Of a DNA stretch of 33,527 bases, positions 14,827-24,048 are shown one piece after another. Position 1 is the stretch's first letter, and the number at the start of each line of letters is the position of its first letter. The notes under the pieces are model-generated. The model saw nothing but the letters and a program-made list of their open reading frames with translations, ran no database searches and had not been told where the DNA came from. This stretch comes from Acidobacterium sp. (GTDB taxonomy: Bacteria; Acidobacteriota; Terriglobia; Terriglobales; Acidobacteriaceae). The position numbers were made by a program, and so were the translations under genes. Where the stretch lies: the NCBI GenBank assembly GCA_027315385.1, contig DAHUYD010000150.1:1-33527 (forward strand), given 5' to 3'.

Positions 14827-17800
14827 ATGAAGCAACATCGTCTGGCACCGATTTGCGCTCTCATTCTCAGTCTTGTGTGGATCTTTCCCTCCGCGTCGTT
14901 CGCTCAAGCCACGAATCAGGCCCAACTTCACGGCACCATCACGGACGCATCCGGCGATGTGATAGCCGGAGCGACCGCGACGATGACGAATGTGGGAACC
15001 AACATCTCAGTGACCGTCAAAACAAACAAAAAGGGAACGTACTTCTTTGCCGTCTTAAATCCCGGCACGTACCAGTTGAGTATTTCAGCGCCAACCTTCG
15101 CCACAGTGAAAGAGATCCTGACCCTGACGGTGAACCAGAAGACCTCCCTGAATCTCACGCTCCCCCCAGCCAGCCAGAGCACCAGCGTGACCGTGCGGGC
15201 GATACCGGAGATGCTGAACACGAGTTCGGCGACACTGGGTACGGCCATTCCCGCGAAGCTGATCGAGCAGCTGCCGCTGCCAGGCAACGATGTCTTCGGT
15301 CTGGCCTATCTGACGGCGGGCGTGTCGGAAGCCGCGGGAACCGGAATTCAGAACTCCTATCCCGGGGGCACCCAGTTCGTTTCCAATGGTCAAAGAGACG
15401 CTACAGCCAATATCCGCCTGGATGGCGTTCTGATTACATCGCCGGAGCAGGGGGAAGGCGACACCTCCGGAACCTATTACCAGGCGCTTTCAGAAGCTTT
15501 GCAGGAGACGAAGGTCTCCAACAACAGCACCTCGGCCGAATATGGCGGAGGGACCGTCATTAATGAGGTCATGAAGTCCGGGACAAACCATTTCCACGGC
15601 GGAGGCTTCTGGCTGAATCAGAACTCCGTCTTCGCCGCGAAGGATTTCTTCAACAACGGACCGAAACCTCAGTTCTCGCAGAATCAGGCCGGGTTCGATA
15701 TCGGCGGGCCGGTCGTGCGCAACAAGACGTTCTTTTTCGGAGACTTTCAGTGGATCCACAACAGTTCGCCCGTTAATATCGTGGCCACGGTGCCCACGGC
15801 GCAGGAGGATACCGGCGACTTTTCAGGAGCCATGACCTATGATGCGAACGGCAACCCGGCGTTGAACCAGATCTTTAATCCGTACCTGATCGACCCTGTG
15901 TCTCTGAACCGCACTGCGTTCAATAACAACACAGTGGACCCGAAGTATATCGACTCAGTAGGCCAGGCCATTCTGAACCTGTATCCCAAGCCGAACACGC
16001 CTGGGGATCCGGTCACGAATACCAACAACTTCCGGGATATCATTCTCAGCGCGTTTCATTCAGAACAGTACGACGTGAAAGTCGATCAGCAGTTTTCCCA
16101 GAAATCGGCGCTCTCTGTGCGCTACGGCAGCATTCTCGACAAAGGCGCCACGCCGACCGTTCTGGCCCGCAGCGCATTCAACGACGGTACTCTGTATACA
16201 GACCAGATCTTCAACACAGGCATTACCTACACATATACACTCAGCCCAAACATGGTCTGGATCTCCACGCTCGGGCTGGATCGAGTATCGGAGCCGACAT
16301 CCAACAACAACTATCCTGCCCTGACATCCGTTGGACTTCCGTCGATTCTCGAGCAAAACGGCCTGACCAGAATGCCCGGAATCATCATGGAGAACTCCGC
16401 GTTCTCATCCTTCTTCAGCCAGTGCTGCGTCGATACACTGTTTGGCCACACATTACTGAACTACTCTTCCGCACTTACGTGGACCATTGGTCAGCACACG
16501 CTCCAGTTCGGCGGAAATCAGTGGCTGTTCTACAACAATTTCATGCAGCCCTCCTACGGAACCGGCTACTTCGAATTCTCGCGCTATCAGACATCGCAGA
16601 CTCCTAATACGTCCGATGGCGGAGTGCAGGGAAATGACTTTGCCGACCTGCTGCTCGGCTGGGGCGACTACGGCGGTATACAAGTGGTTCACGGCGTTGC
16701 TGACAAGTCGGAACAAACAGCCTTCTATGTGGAGGACGAATGGCGCGTCAACCCTAAGCTGACCCTAACATACGGGTTGCGCTATCAGTGGTTTACTCCC
16801 TATACCGAGCGGCACAATCTAAGCGAATTCACCAACTTCGCGGGAAACAGCGGCATCACCGTCGCCGGATACGGAACCCTGAAGGGAACCACGAACTTCG
16901 CGTCATCTTCGTTCAGGCGCTCCCCCATTCAATGGACGAACATGGATCCGCGGTTTGGATTTGCGTATCTGGTAAATCCGAATACTGTCATCCGCGGAGG
17001 CGCAGGCGTCTACACCGGATATCCGGTTGAGACCAATTTCCAATACCCCGGCCCGTCGTTCATTTCCAATCCGGCGATCGAATTTTCATTGGACAACGAT
17101 GTCACCCGATATGCGTCCCTGGAAAACCCGTTTCCCAACGGATTGCCGGTTCCTCCGGGAACCAAATTTGGAAAATTTGCGCGCTGGGGCCGCTCGGACA
17201 ACAATAATCTGGATCTGTCGCCCGCGCGAAGCGGCCAGATCTACCAGTGGAATATTGGAGTACAGCAGGCGCTCCCGTGGAAGCTCGTTATGGCGCTGAA
17301 CTATTCTGCCAACCGCAGCACACACCTGCCGTGGCTCGGAACCTCAAATCGCAACTATATCCCGTCGGCCGTGCGCGAGAAGTACACTAGCGCCCAGCTG
17401 GCGGGACTGGTCAATAATCCATTCCAGTCGCTGTTCGTGGGACCGGGGGCGCTCGTCGATCAGCCCACCTCAATCTATGACAATCCTCAGATACCCCTGC
17501 TGAACCTGCTCAGGCCGTATCCGCAATTCAACGGCATATTCGCCGGGTACAGGAGGACCGAGGCTGCCTCCTGGTACAATGCGCTGCAGGTTGTATTCCA
17601 CCGAAGGGCGGGAAAGTATCTGAACTTCGAGGGGAACTATACCTGGTCGAAATGGGAGGATAACTCTTCCGCCGGAGCAAACTCTTTCATGGGAACCCTG
17701 GGAGCCGGACTACCTCAGGAGCTGGACCACCTGAACCGCGAGTGGTCGGTAAGCGCGAATGATGCCCCCAGCAGAGCGGTATTCGGCGTGGATTACCAAT

Positions 17801-18333
17801 TACCGATTGGGCGCGGCTATTTCATTGGAACTAACATGAATCGGCTGTTGAATGACGCGATCGGCGGCTGGCAGCTTTCGACGATCACAACCTTCCAAAG
17901 CGGGCAGCCGCTGAACATCTTCATGGGCAATCCGCGCCTTGCGGACGGGAACCAGCGCCCGAATGTGGTGTGCCCCACTGTCCTTACGACCGGGATCAGC
18001 TTCGTCAATGCCGCCGAGACCGGAAACCCTTACCTGAACCAGAGCTGCTTTGCCGATCCCGGCGATCAGCAGCCAGGCGATGCTCCGCGATACTTTTCGA
18101 GCCTCCGGTCTCAGGGAATCCGGGAATTCGATCTCTCGATGCAGAAGGGTTTCAATATCGGTTCGGCTGACCGCACCGTGCAGGCACGCGTGGATTGCTT
18201 CAACTGCGCGAATACTCCGCGATTTGCGCCTCCAGACACCGGGTACGAAGACGGCAGCTTCGGTACTGTGGCATCGAGCGCTCAGGGGTGGTCGCCACGT
18301 TACCTGCAGTTAGGCATCAATTACACATTTTGA
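14827..18333 (+). CDS. TonB-dependent receptor, Oar-like, with N-terminal carboxypeptidase-regulatory domain
   Basis: A 1168-residue outer-membrane transporter. ATG 14827 has GAGG 7 nt upstream. Order: signal peptide (1-26, ending SASFA); a CarboxypepD_reg-like beta-sandwich (about 33-118, with LHGTITDASGDVIAGATATM and GTYQLSIS); a plug domain (about 125-260) with IRLDGVLITSPEQ, EYGGGTVINEVMKSGTNHFHGG; then a 22-strand-type barrel ending LQLGINYTF with a terminal phenylalanine. This Oar-like architecture is heavily expanded in Acidobacteriota and takes up glycans or their breakdown products using TonB energy. There is no SusD partner, as usual in this phylum. Position behind agaS and a shared operator suggest uptake of the oligosaccharide handled by GH36/AgaS; the minus-strand beta-helix and TIM-barrel genes beyond it may process the same polymer outside the cell. 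Confidence 0.93.
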   Translation: MKQHRLAPICALILSLVWIFPSASFAQATNQAQLHGTITDASGDVIAGATATMTNVGTNISVTVKTNKKGTYFFAVLNPGTYQLSISAPTFATVKEILTLTVNQKTSLNLTLPPASQSTSVTVRAIPEMLNTSSATLGTAIPAKLIEQLPLPGNDVFGLAYLTAGVSEAAGTGIQNSYPGGTQFVSNGQRDATANIRLDGVLITSPEQGEGDTSGTYYQALSEALQETKVSNNSTSAEYGGGTVINEVMKSGTNHFHGGGFWLNQNSVFAAKDFFNNGPKPQFSQNQAGFDIGGPVVRNKTFFFGDFQWIHNSSPVNIVATVPTAQEDTGDFSGAMTYDANGNPALNQIFNPYLIDPVSLNRTAFNNNTVDPKYIDSVGQAILNLYPKPNTPGDPVTNTNNFRDIILSAFHSEQYDVKVDQQFSQKSALSVRYGSILDKGATPTVLARSAFNDGTLYTDQIFNTGITYTYTLSPNMVWISTLGLDRVSEPTSNNNYPALTSVGLPSILEQNGLTRMPGIIMENSAFSSFFSQCCVDTLFGHTLLNYSSALTWTIGQHTLQFGGNQWLFYNNFMQPSYGTGYFEFSRYQTSQTPNTSDGGVQGNDFADLLLGWGDYGGIQVVHGVADKSEQTAFYVEDEWRVNPKLTLTYGLRYQWFTPYTERHNLSEFTNFAGNSGITVAGYGTLKGTTNFASSSFRRSPIQWTNMDPRFGFAYLVNPNTVIRGGAGVYTGYPVETNFQYPGPSFISNPAIEFSLDNDVTRYASLENPFPNGLPVPPGTKFGKFARWGRSDNNNLDLSPARSGQIYQWNIGVQQALPWKLVMALNYSANRSTHLPWLGTSNRNYIPSAVREKYTSAQLAGLVNNPFQSLFVGPGALVDQPTSIYDNPQIPLLNLLRPYPQFNGIFAGYRRTEAASWYNALQVVFHRRAGKYLNFEGNYTWSKWEDNSSAGANSFMGTLGAGLPQELDHLNREWSVSANDAPSRAVFGVDYQLPIGRGYFIGTNMNRLLNDAIGGWQLSTITTFQSGQPLNIFMGNPRLADGNQRPNVVCPTVLTTGISFVNAAETGNPYLNQSCFADPGDQQPGDAPRYFSSLRSQGIREFDLSMQKGFNIGSADRTVQARVDCFNCANTPRFAPPDTGYEDGSFGTVASSAQGWSPRYLQLGINYTF

Positions 18334-18378
18334 CGCCGTATCAGATACTGCCCTGCGTCCTGTCGAGAAAGTGAGTGG

Positions 18379-18398
18379 CGGCGCCGCCGGAGGCGCCG
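18379..18398. terminator. GC-rich hairpin between convergent genes
   Basis: CGGCGCC (18379-18385), a 6-nt loop, then GGCGCCG (18392-18398) make a perfect 7-bp stem located between the converging TonB-receptor and TIM-barrel genes. There is no T-run, so termination is only suggested by its strength and place. Confidence 0.3.
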
Positions 18399-18573
18399 TA
18401 CAGCTGATTCCGCGATACCTGGAGATGCGTCATGTTGCCACTGAGTGACACAGCAGAAGGTACGGCAGGAGGACTCCGAGCTTCGTTGGGCCGCCTTCCG
18501 AACGAGCCTCCATTTCAATGGCCGGGCTCACGGACTCCACTCAGGAGCGATCCCCTGGCCGCCCGCCGCGTAG

Positions 18574-20187
18574 TTACCCGTTGTGGCGGAGAGTGCGCCG
18601 AAGCGTAAGAGAGCCGTCATGGTTCAGCTTCTGGTGACAGGCCCACTGCACTGGATGACGCACTCCCTTCACTTCAATTTCCGCCCGCAATCTGAGACCG
18701 TCGAGCTGCACTCCCGATGGCAGCACGAACTGCGCCTGGCGGATCTTCCCCGGATACGGATACCCGGCGTCCAGGCAGCCACTCGCAATCGGCTTTATGT
18801 CGGGGCTGTCAAGACTCACGCGAAGTACTCCGGGTACGCCGGAGATTCCATCGTTGGCAAAGCCAATGACGATCCCGGTATGTCCGTCCGCGTCGTACTG
18901 CCACACAAAGGAGGGACGCACCCGGTATCCGATGCGGCTGTTGAGATGATCAAACCATTTTGGAAAGGCCTGATACCATCTCATCAGGTTTGAAGCGCCG
19001 ATATCATGGAAGTTCCACAGCGACCAGTAGTTGGCTCCCACATCCATCACATGGGCAATGATGTCATCGGAGGGCGACACGCCGTCTGCTAAAGAGTCTG
19101 AGGAAGGTAGCCTCGCCGGCAGCCCAGCCTCGACGGTTGCGGCGATCCAGGGCGGCCGGTTACTGAGGGCTTCAATCTGCTGATTCTCAATGAAGATGGT
19201 GTCGCTCCGTATCCAGTTATTGCCGCGGACCGTATGATCGAGGATCTCGGAGTTCCCGACGCGGCTGAAATCGGGCTGGGTGTTGGTTACGAGCGGGGTC
19301 TTTGTAAAGCGCTCTAACTGCACATCGAGCATCTTCATCCAGGTGCGCTCTGCTGTGTAGTAGTCGGGAAAGGGGTTATTAGTGAACGGCCAGGTATGCC
19401 CTTCCCCCCAGAAGCCATACATGAAAGTATCCATAAATTCAATCGCGGGGTTGCCATTGAATTCATCTGCCAGCAGGCCTACCAGCTCGGCGAAGCAATC
19501 CTGAAAGAAAGAATTCTGAAAGCAGGGTTGATAGAGGGCGTGCGGATTGCGCTCGCGTTTTGCGCTGGGCCAGGCTCCTCCGGTAAGCTTCACCAGCGGC
19601 ACCTTATCGAGCACGAAGTCGGGCAGGGCGGGCGCGGTATCATAGTCGGGCGCGCTCATCTGGATTCGATACGCTACGCGCTTCCCGCTTGTTCTCGCCA
19701 GATCTAATACGAGCTTGATGTAATCGGGGAAAACTAGGCGGCCGCGGCGTTGCTGAACTTCTCTCCAGGTAGGCCGGATATAGAGCTTTTGCCCCAGCGG
19801 GAATTTGACCAGATCTTCGATGGCCTGAGGAATATTCGCTGAGCGGATCTCCGCTGTCCCCATATCGGCGGTGATATAGGTGATCAGGCCCTTGCCGTAG
19901 CCGGGGACCGGATCGAACGAAGGCGTAGTCGTCATTACGACGTCATCGCCGGGGATGGTGGCATCCGGAGGATATTGCGGAAATGGGCCCTGGTCGAGCC
20001 GATCGAAAACATGGGGTCCCGCACCGAAGTCATAGTGTCCCCAGTTGTGAGCGGGCACGACGGGGCCCGAACCGAAGGTGTAGTGGCCTCGATTGCCGGC
20101 GGGCACATAGTGTTGCGCGGCATTAGCCCCGCTTCCTGCCACCAACACGACAGAACTGCCCGCCTTCAGGAACGTTCTTCGATCCAT
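18574..20187 (-). CDS. Tat-exported TIM-barrel-like protein, putative glycoside hydrolase
   Basis: A 537-residue protein starting at ATG 20187 (GAGG 5 nt upstream). The N-terminus DRRTFLKAGSSVVLVAGSGA is a twin-arginine signal, so the protein folds in the cytoplasm before export. Then comes a curious duplicated motif GHYTFGSGP (34-42) and GHYDFGAGP (50-58). The body looks like a clan-A (beta/alpha)8 hydrolase: IRPTWREVQQRRGRLVFPDY (137-156), RVAYRIQMSAPD (170-181), EFMDTFMYGFWGEGH (250-264) with a candidate acid/base E262, and WIAATVEAGL (347-356) with a candidate nucleophile E353. A C-terminal beta domain (about 425-537) follows. I do not recognise a defined CAZy family; GH42- or DUF4832-like folds are possible. 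It lies 57 nt behind the beta-helix gene in an apparent operon. Confidence 0.72.
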   Translation of the reverse strand: MDRRTFLKAGSSVVLVAGSGANAAQHYVPAGNRGHYTFGSGPVVPAHNWGHYDFGAGPHVFDRLDQGPFPQYPPDATIPGDDVVMTTTPSFDPVPGYGKGLITYITADMGTAEIRSANIPQAIEDLVKFPLGQKLYIRPTWREVQQRRGRLVFPDYIKLVLDLARTSGKRVAYRIQMSAPDYDTAPALPDFVLDKVPLVKLTGGAWPSAKRERNPHALYQPCFQNSFFQDCFAELVGLLADEFNGNPAIEFMDTFMYGFWGEGHTWPFTNNPFPDYYTAERTWMKMLDVQLERFTKTPLVTNTQPDFSRVGNSEILDHTVRGNNWIRSDTIFIENQQIEALSNRPPWIAATVEAGLPARLPSSDSLADGVSPSDDIIAHVMDVGANYWSLWNFHDIGASNLMRWYQAFPKWFDHLNSRIGYRVRPSFVWQYDADGHTGIVIGFANDGISGVPGVLRVSLDSPDIKPIASGCLDAGYPYPGKIRQAQFVLPSGVQLDGLRLRAEIEVKGVRHPVQWACHQKLNHDGSLTLRRTLRHNG

Positions 20188-20244
20188 ATTGGCCTCATTC
20201 GGGCGCTGAGGAGTTAGCTCTCTACCTGGATTGCCCCCGCCCTG

Positions 20245-21804
20245 TCAATGCTGATAACAGCCCATGTCGACCTTGCCGTTGGCCGTTCTCGGCCGCCCGT
20301 CCAGATCCCTTTCGCCGATGGCCGCTTCTCCCAGATCGGCGCCGGCGCCAATTGCAGGCGAGCCGCTCTTCAGATGGAAGTCTTCCTGATAGACGTTGGC
20401 GAAACGCGGGTCGGCAAAGGCCTGATGGGAGCCTCCGGTCGCCTTCAGAAAGGCTTCGAAGCCGTTGTATTCCCGGTGATTGTACGACCATTTCACAGCG
20501 GAGGGGCTGCCAGAGTAGAAGTACAGGTTGCGATCGATCGTCACTGTGGGAACGCCGGCGCTCATCGGCCCGGATCGACTGTGCATGGCGCGAGCCGGCT
20601 CGCCGATGTAAACGATGTTGTTCTCAAAGATGTTATGCCGCATGTGAAATTGCATGTAGAACTCGCCGGTACCGGCATGCCAGGCGTTGTCCATATACAG
20701 AGTGTTGTTGACGATCGTCACATCTTTGGAACCGCCGCGATGCTCGCCATATCCTCCGATGGAAATCCCGGCGTCATGGCAGAAGTAAATCAGGTTGTTG
20801 CGCGCAATGATGTGGCTGGTGTTGCGTCCAAAGTGCTCGCTCGCCATCTCGATACCGAAATCCACGTCGTGAACGACATTCCTCTGGATCACGACGTGCG
20901 TTCCGCCATCCACATAGATCCCGTCAGAGGAGGCGTCGCCCCGGCGGGAAGGAGAAAGTCCGTAAGCGGGATTGCCTTCAGAACTGATGTCGTAGACCAG
21001 GTTATCCTCCACAACACCATCGCGGGCGCGATCCACTTTGGGATCGGCCGTGGTGGGCTCATAGCCAATCACATCGATACCGATGTTGTCGTTGTCGTAG
21101 ACCTGATTTCCGGAGACTCTGAAATACGTTACATTTCCGTTCAGGGTCAGCGACTCGCTTGATCCTGTGTGCAGGCCGTGAACCTTGTTGCCGTCAATTA
21201 CGAGGTCGCTCACAGGGATGGAAGAGTCCGTGCCATACACCGCAATGCCAAATCCGTTGGCGCCGCTTCCGACCCTGTTGAGCCCCTGATAGAGCTGCTC
21301 GATGCTCTGGACATCATTTTTGAGGACGTTGATATGTGAACCATGGCCATCAATCCGGATCCCGAAAGGCACGGCTTTGGGGTCATTAGTTTTATAATTA
21401 CGGACTACGAGCCTCTTGATGGTTATGTAACTGACGTTGTGCAACGAGACCATGGCGCTGGAGCCTTCCTGGGGAAGGAGGCAACCACCGTCCAACACGG
21501 CGGTCTCGCCGGGGGCGCTCCGGTAAGTGATGTAGCCAGATGCCGGAGTTCCGGAACCCGTCACAGCGAGACGCTGGCAGTACGTCCCCCCCCGGACATC
21601 CACAGTATCCCCCGGCCTGGCGACGTCGGCGGCATGCTGTAGAGTTGCGAAGGGCTTCTCAATTGTTCCTGGAGCTGAATCGCTTCCCGTCATCGAGACA
21701 TACAGATGCCTGCCCTTAATTGCCGGAACAGCCTGTGCCGAAGCATAACCAGCCACCATTAGGGAAAAGAGCAATATGTTTACCATCGTTCGCTTGCGTT
21801 CCAA
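20245..21804 (-). CDS. Secreted right-handed parallel beta-helix protein (pectate-lyase/glycan-lyase-like)
   Basis: A 519-residue exported protein. TTG 21804 is preferred as start because AAAAGGGGG lies 5 nt upstream and it gives a charged signal-peptide N-region (MERKRTMVNILLFSLMVAGY); ATG 21786 has no ribosome-binding site. After the signal comes the DUF1565/PL9-like opening YVSMTGSDSAPGTIEKPFATL and GDTVDVRGGTY, then many beta-helix coils rich in IxVxxNxVxD units (about 110-430), for example VIDGNKVHGL, VIQRNVVHDV and TIVNNTLYMDN, and a C-terminal tail with FADPRF and SPAIGAGADLG typical of this group. Such proteins cleave or hydrolyse acidic polysaccharides such as pectin; PL9 versus another family cannot be decided by eye. 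Probably first gene of a two-gene operon with the Tat TIM-barrel protein. Confidence 0.82.
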   Translation of the reverse strand: MERKRTMVNILLFSLMVAGYASAQAVPAIKGRHLYVSMTGSDSAPGTIEKPFATLQHAADVARPGDTVDVRGGTYCQRLAVTGSGTPASGYITYRSAPGETAVLDGGCLLPQEGSSAMVSLHNVSYITIKRLVVRNYKTNDPKAVPFGIRIDGHGSHINVLKNDVQSIEQLYQGLNRVGSGANGFGIAVYGTDSSIPVSDLVIDGNKVHGLHTGSSESLTLNGNVTYFRVSGNQVYDNDNIGIDVIGYEPTTADPKVDRARDGVVEDNLVYDISSEGNPAYGLSPSRRGDASSDGIYVDGGTHVVIQRNVVHDVDFGIEMASEHFGRNTSHIIARNNLIYFCHDAGISIGGYGEHRGGSKDVTIVNNTLYMDNAWHAGTGEFYMQFHMRHNIFENNIVYIGEPARAMHSRSGPMSAGVPTVTIDRNLYFYSGSPSAVKWSYNHREYNGFEAFLKATGGSHQAFADPRFANVYQEDFHLKSGSPAIGAGADLGEAAIGERDLDGRPRTANGKVDMGCYQH

Positions 21805-22325
21805 TCAGACCCCCTTTTCGCCGGCCGCGTTCACCCGACGTGATGCGACGATGCTGAATTCCTGTAGTTTGTGGTCGTCATGTGGAGCGAGCCTCCACCC
21901 CGGGGGAGAGGATTCACCCCGACAGTTACCAGCAGCTGTCGAAGTGTGAGTACGTCTGAGCCAAAGTGCCAAAGAGGAGAACAGGCTGCCGCACTGAGGT
22001 TCGGACGTTGGTTCAGACACCTCCCAAGAGCTATCTAAATCCGATATTGATCGCAATGCAAAACTTTCGAAAGGCTTCGATTTAATTCCGTTTCATTGCG
22101 ACCACCCTTGTAACGCCCCAGGCGTGGAGCTGTCAAGCGGGGCGGTCCCGGCGCCGCATTGAGGACTCCCCGAACACGATGGAAGCGGAATCAGCGTCCA
22201 CCCCTGCGAGGAGAAGAAAAGCTGCAGGATTTCTCCATGGATCCTCGGGAGAGTCGCCGGGCAATGGACGGCTCAAGAGATGGAAGCCAGCCCAGCGGTA
22301 CCGCCGCTGTTCGGGAAGACGGGTC
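21805..22325. other. Intergenic region upstream of the beta-helix gene
   Basis: A gap of 521 nt between the stop of the MFS gene (minus) and the start of the beta-helix gene (minus). It holds the nested palindrome at 22051-22101 and an AT-rich pocket there. ORFs in it are GC-rich shadows with no recognisable domain. No T-run terminator behind the MFS gene was seen. Confidence 0.5.
22051..22101 (-). promoter_or_regulatory. Nested palindromic regulatory element upstream of the beta-helix operon
   Basis: TCGCAATG (22051-22058) and CATTGCGA (22094-22101) form a perfect 8-bp inverted repeat 35 nt apart. A 10-bp perfect palindrome CTTTCGAAAG (22064-22073) lies between them. A poor promoter-like pair TTGCAT, 17 nt, TTAGAT overlaps on the minus strand. 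The element is about 250 nt upstream of the beta-helix start. It looks like a regulator binding region; the regulator is unknown. Confidence 0.4.
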
Positions 22326-23792
22326 TTATCCGGCATGTACAAGTTTCTGCCTGCTGATGGAGAGGCCGTCGCGGCGCCGCAGATTGCGGAAGACCGCGGT
22401 GGAGACGACGGTCAGGATACCGAGGGCGACGAAGGCTTTATGGATCCCATGGATGAAAACCACAGGAGAGGACCAGATGTGCTCGGGCAGGAAGAAGGCG
22501 GTGGCGAGACCGGCGATGGCTACGCCGAAGCTGAGGGCCATCTGCTGGACGGTGGCGAAGATGGTGCTGGCGGCGCTGGTCTCCTCTTCAACGACGTCCG
22601 CGTAGACGAGGGTGTTCATGCTGGTGTACTGGAGGGTGCTGAAGGCGCCGTAGAGGAAGGCCAGCAGCACGATGAACCAGAGCGGCGTGCGCAGTCCGAT
22701 GGTGGCGAAGAGCACGAGCAGGACACCAATGATGAAGGTGTTGGAGAGGAGAATGTAGCGATAGCCGAGGCGATTCAGCAGGCGAGTCATGCAGGCGTTC
22801 ATCATCATGGCCGCAAGAGCCTGGGGCATGATGAGGAGGCCTGACTGAACCGGGGTATAGCCAAGTCCGATCTGATAGAGCAGGGGCAGGAGAAAGGGCA
22901 CGCCGCCGATGCCGAGACGGGTGATGAATCCGCCGCCGACGGCCGCGCGGAAGGTGCGGAGGCGGAAGAGGGCGAGCCGGAGCAGAGGGAAGGGAGTTTC
23001 CCTGGCATGCAGCCAGTAGCCAGCGAGAAGGGCGGCGGCGATTGCCAGCAGACTGAAGATCTCGCGGATGCTGAGGGCGTGGTCACCGAAGACTTCGAGG
23101 ACGTAAGAAAGCAGGGCGATCCCGGAGCCGAAGAGGATGAGGCCCAGCAGGTCGAGAGGCGGAGTATCCGGCTCGCGATAATCGGGCAGGCGGAGGTAGA
23201 CCATGACGAGGCCGAGGAGGCCGATGGGGATGTTGAGGAAGAAGATGATGCGCCAGTGCAGGTAATCGACGATGAGGCCGCCGGCGACCGGACCGAGCAT
23301 GGGGCCAATGAGGGCGGGGATGGAGACGAAGCTCATCACGCGGACGAGTTCATGTTTGGCAAAGGCTCGGACCAGAGTAAGGCGTCCGACAGGAACCATC
23401 ATGGCGCCGCCGCAGCCCTGGAGCACACGGCAGAAGACGAGTACGTGGATGTTGGTCGAGATGCCGCAGAGGAGTGAGCCGAGGGTGAAGAGGCCGATGG
23501 CGGCGGCGAAGACGCGCCGGGTGCCGAAGCGGTCGGCCATCCAGCCGCTGATGGGGATGAAGATGGCCAGGGCGAGCGTATAGCTGGCCAGGACGGCCTT
23601 CATGGCCAGGGCAGTGACGCCGAGGGCTTTGGCGATGACGGGGACACCGGTGTTGAGAATGGTGGTGTCCAGCGATTCCATGAAAAAGGCCACCGCGACC
23701 AGCCAGGGGAGAAGGCTGCGGGTCGAAGGCGTGAGGGCCGGGAGGGGGGGCGCCGGCTGGGTTGGCGGGGAAGGGTCCATGGGTGAAAACAT
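22326..23792 (-). CDS. MFS transporter, DHA2 (EmrB/QacA) drug-efflux type
   Basis: An inner-membrane protein of about 488 residues with some 14 hydrophobic segments. TM1 carries LDTTILNTGVPVIA, the DHA2 motif D1; the loop after TM2 has GWMADRFGTRRVF (motif A); TM5 has GPMLGPVAGGLIVDYLHWR (motif C of drug/H+ antiporters) followed by FFLNIPIGLLG. The family expels drugs, bile salts or other hydrophobic compounds by proton antiport. No EmrA adaptor lies beside it, so it may work alone. ATG 23792 has GGAG only 2 nt upstream and ATG 23780 is an alternative; the TTG at 23849 adds an unconserved-looking segment. No regulator is adjacent, and 256 nt separate it from the AtuA-like unit upstream. Confidence 0.9.
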   Translation of the reverse strand: MFSPMDPSPPTQPAPPLPALTPSTRSLLPWLVAVAFFMESLDTTILNTGVPVIAKALGVTALAMKAVLASYTLALAIFIPISGWMADRFGTRRVFAAAIGLFTLGSLLCGISTNIHVLVFCRVLQGCGGAMMVPVGRLTLVRAFAKHELVRVMSFVSIPALIGPMLGPVAGGLIVDYLHWRIIFFLNIPIGLLGLVMVYLRLPDYREPDTPPLDLLGLILFGSGIALLSYVLEVFGDHALSIREIFSLLAIAAALLAGYWLHARETPFPLLRLALFRLRTFRAAVGGGFITRLGIGGVPFLLPLLYQIGLGYTPVQSGLLIMPQALAAMMMNACMTRLLNRLGYRYILLSNTFIIGVLLVLFATIGLRTPLWFIVLLAFLYGAFSTLQYTSMNTLVYADVVEEETSAASTIFATVQQMALSFGVAIAGLATAFFLPEHIWSSPVVFIHGIHKAFVALGILTVVSTAVFRNLRRRDGLSISRQKLVHAG

Positions 23793-24048
23793 CTCTCCAA
23801 CGCAGGGTGAGCCAGAGGCCTTGACGTGCGCGTGGAGGCCGATCTCCAAAGCGAATGGTCTGAGCTGGACATCGCACGCGGATTGGCCAACGGAACTGCT
23901 GTTTCCTTATGATCGTATCCCTCTCACGCGATAATCTCCCCGAGCGCTCCCGAGGCATCATGGATAGGCGGTTCCCCTCGGACGCGCGGCCTCGGGGCCT
24001 GAAGAAGATCGGCAGGGGAGCCCGGAGCACTGGAGCGTTGTGCCTTCC

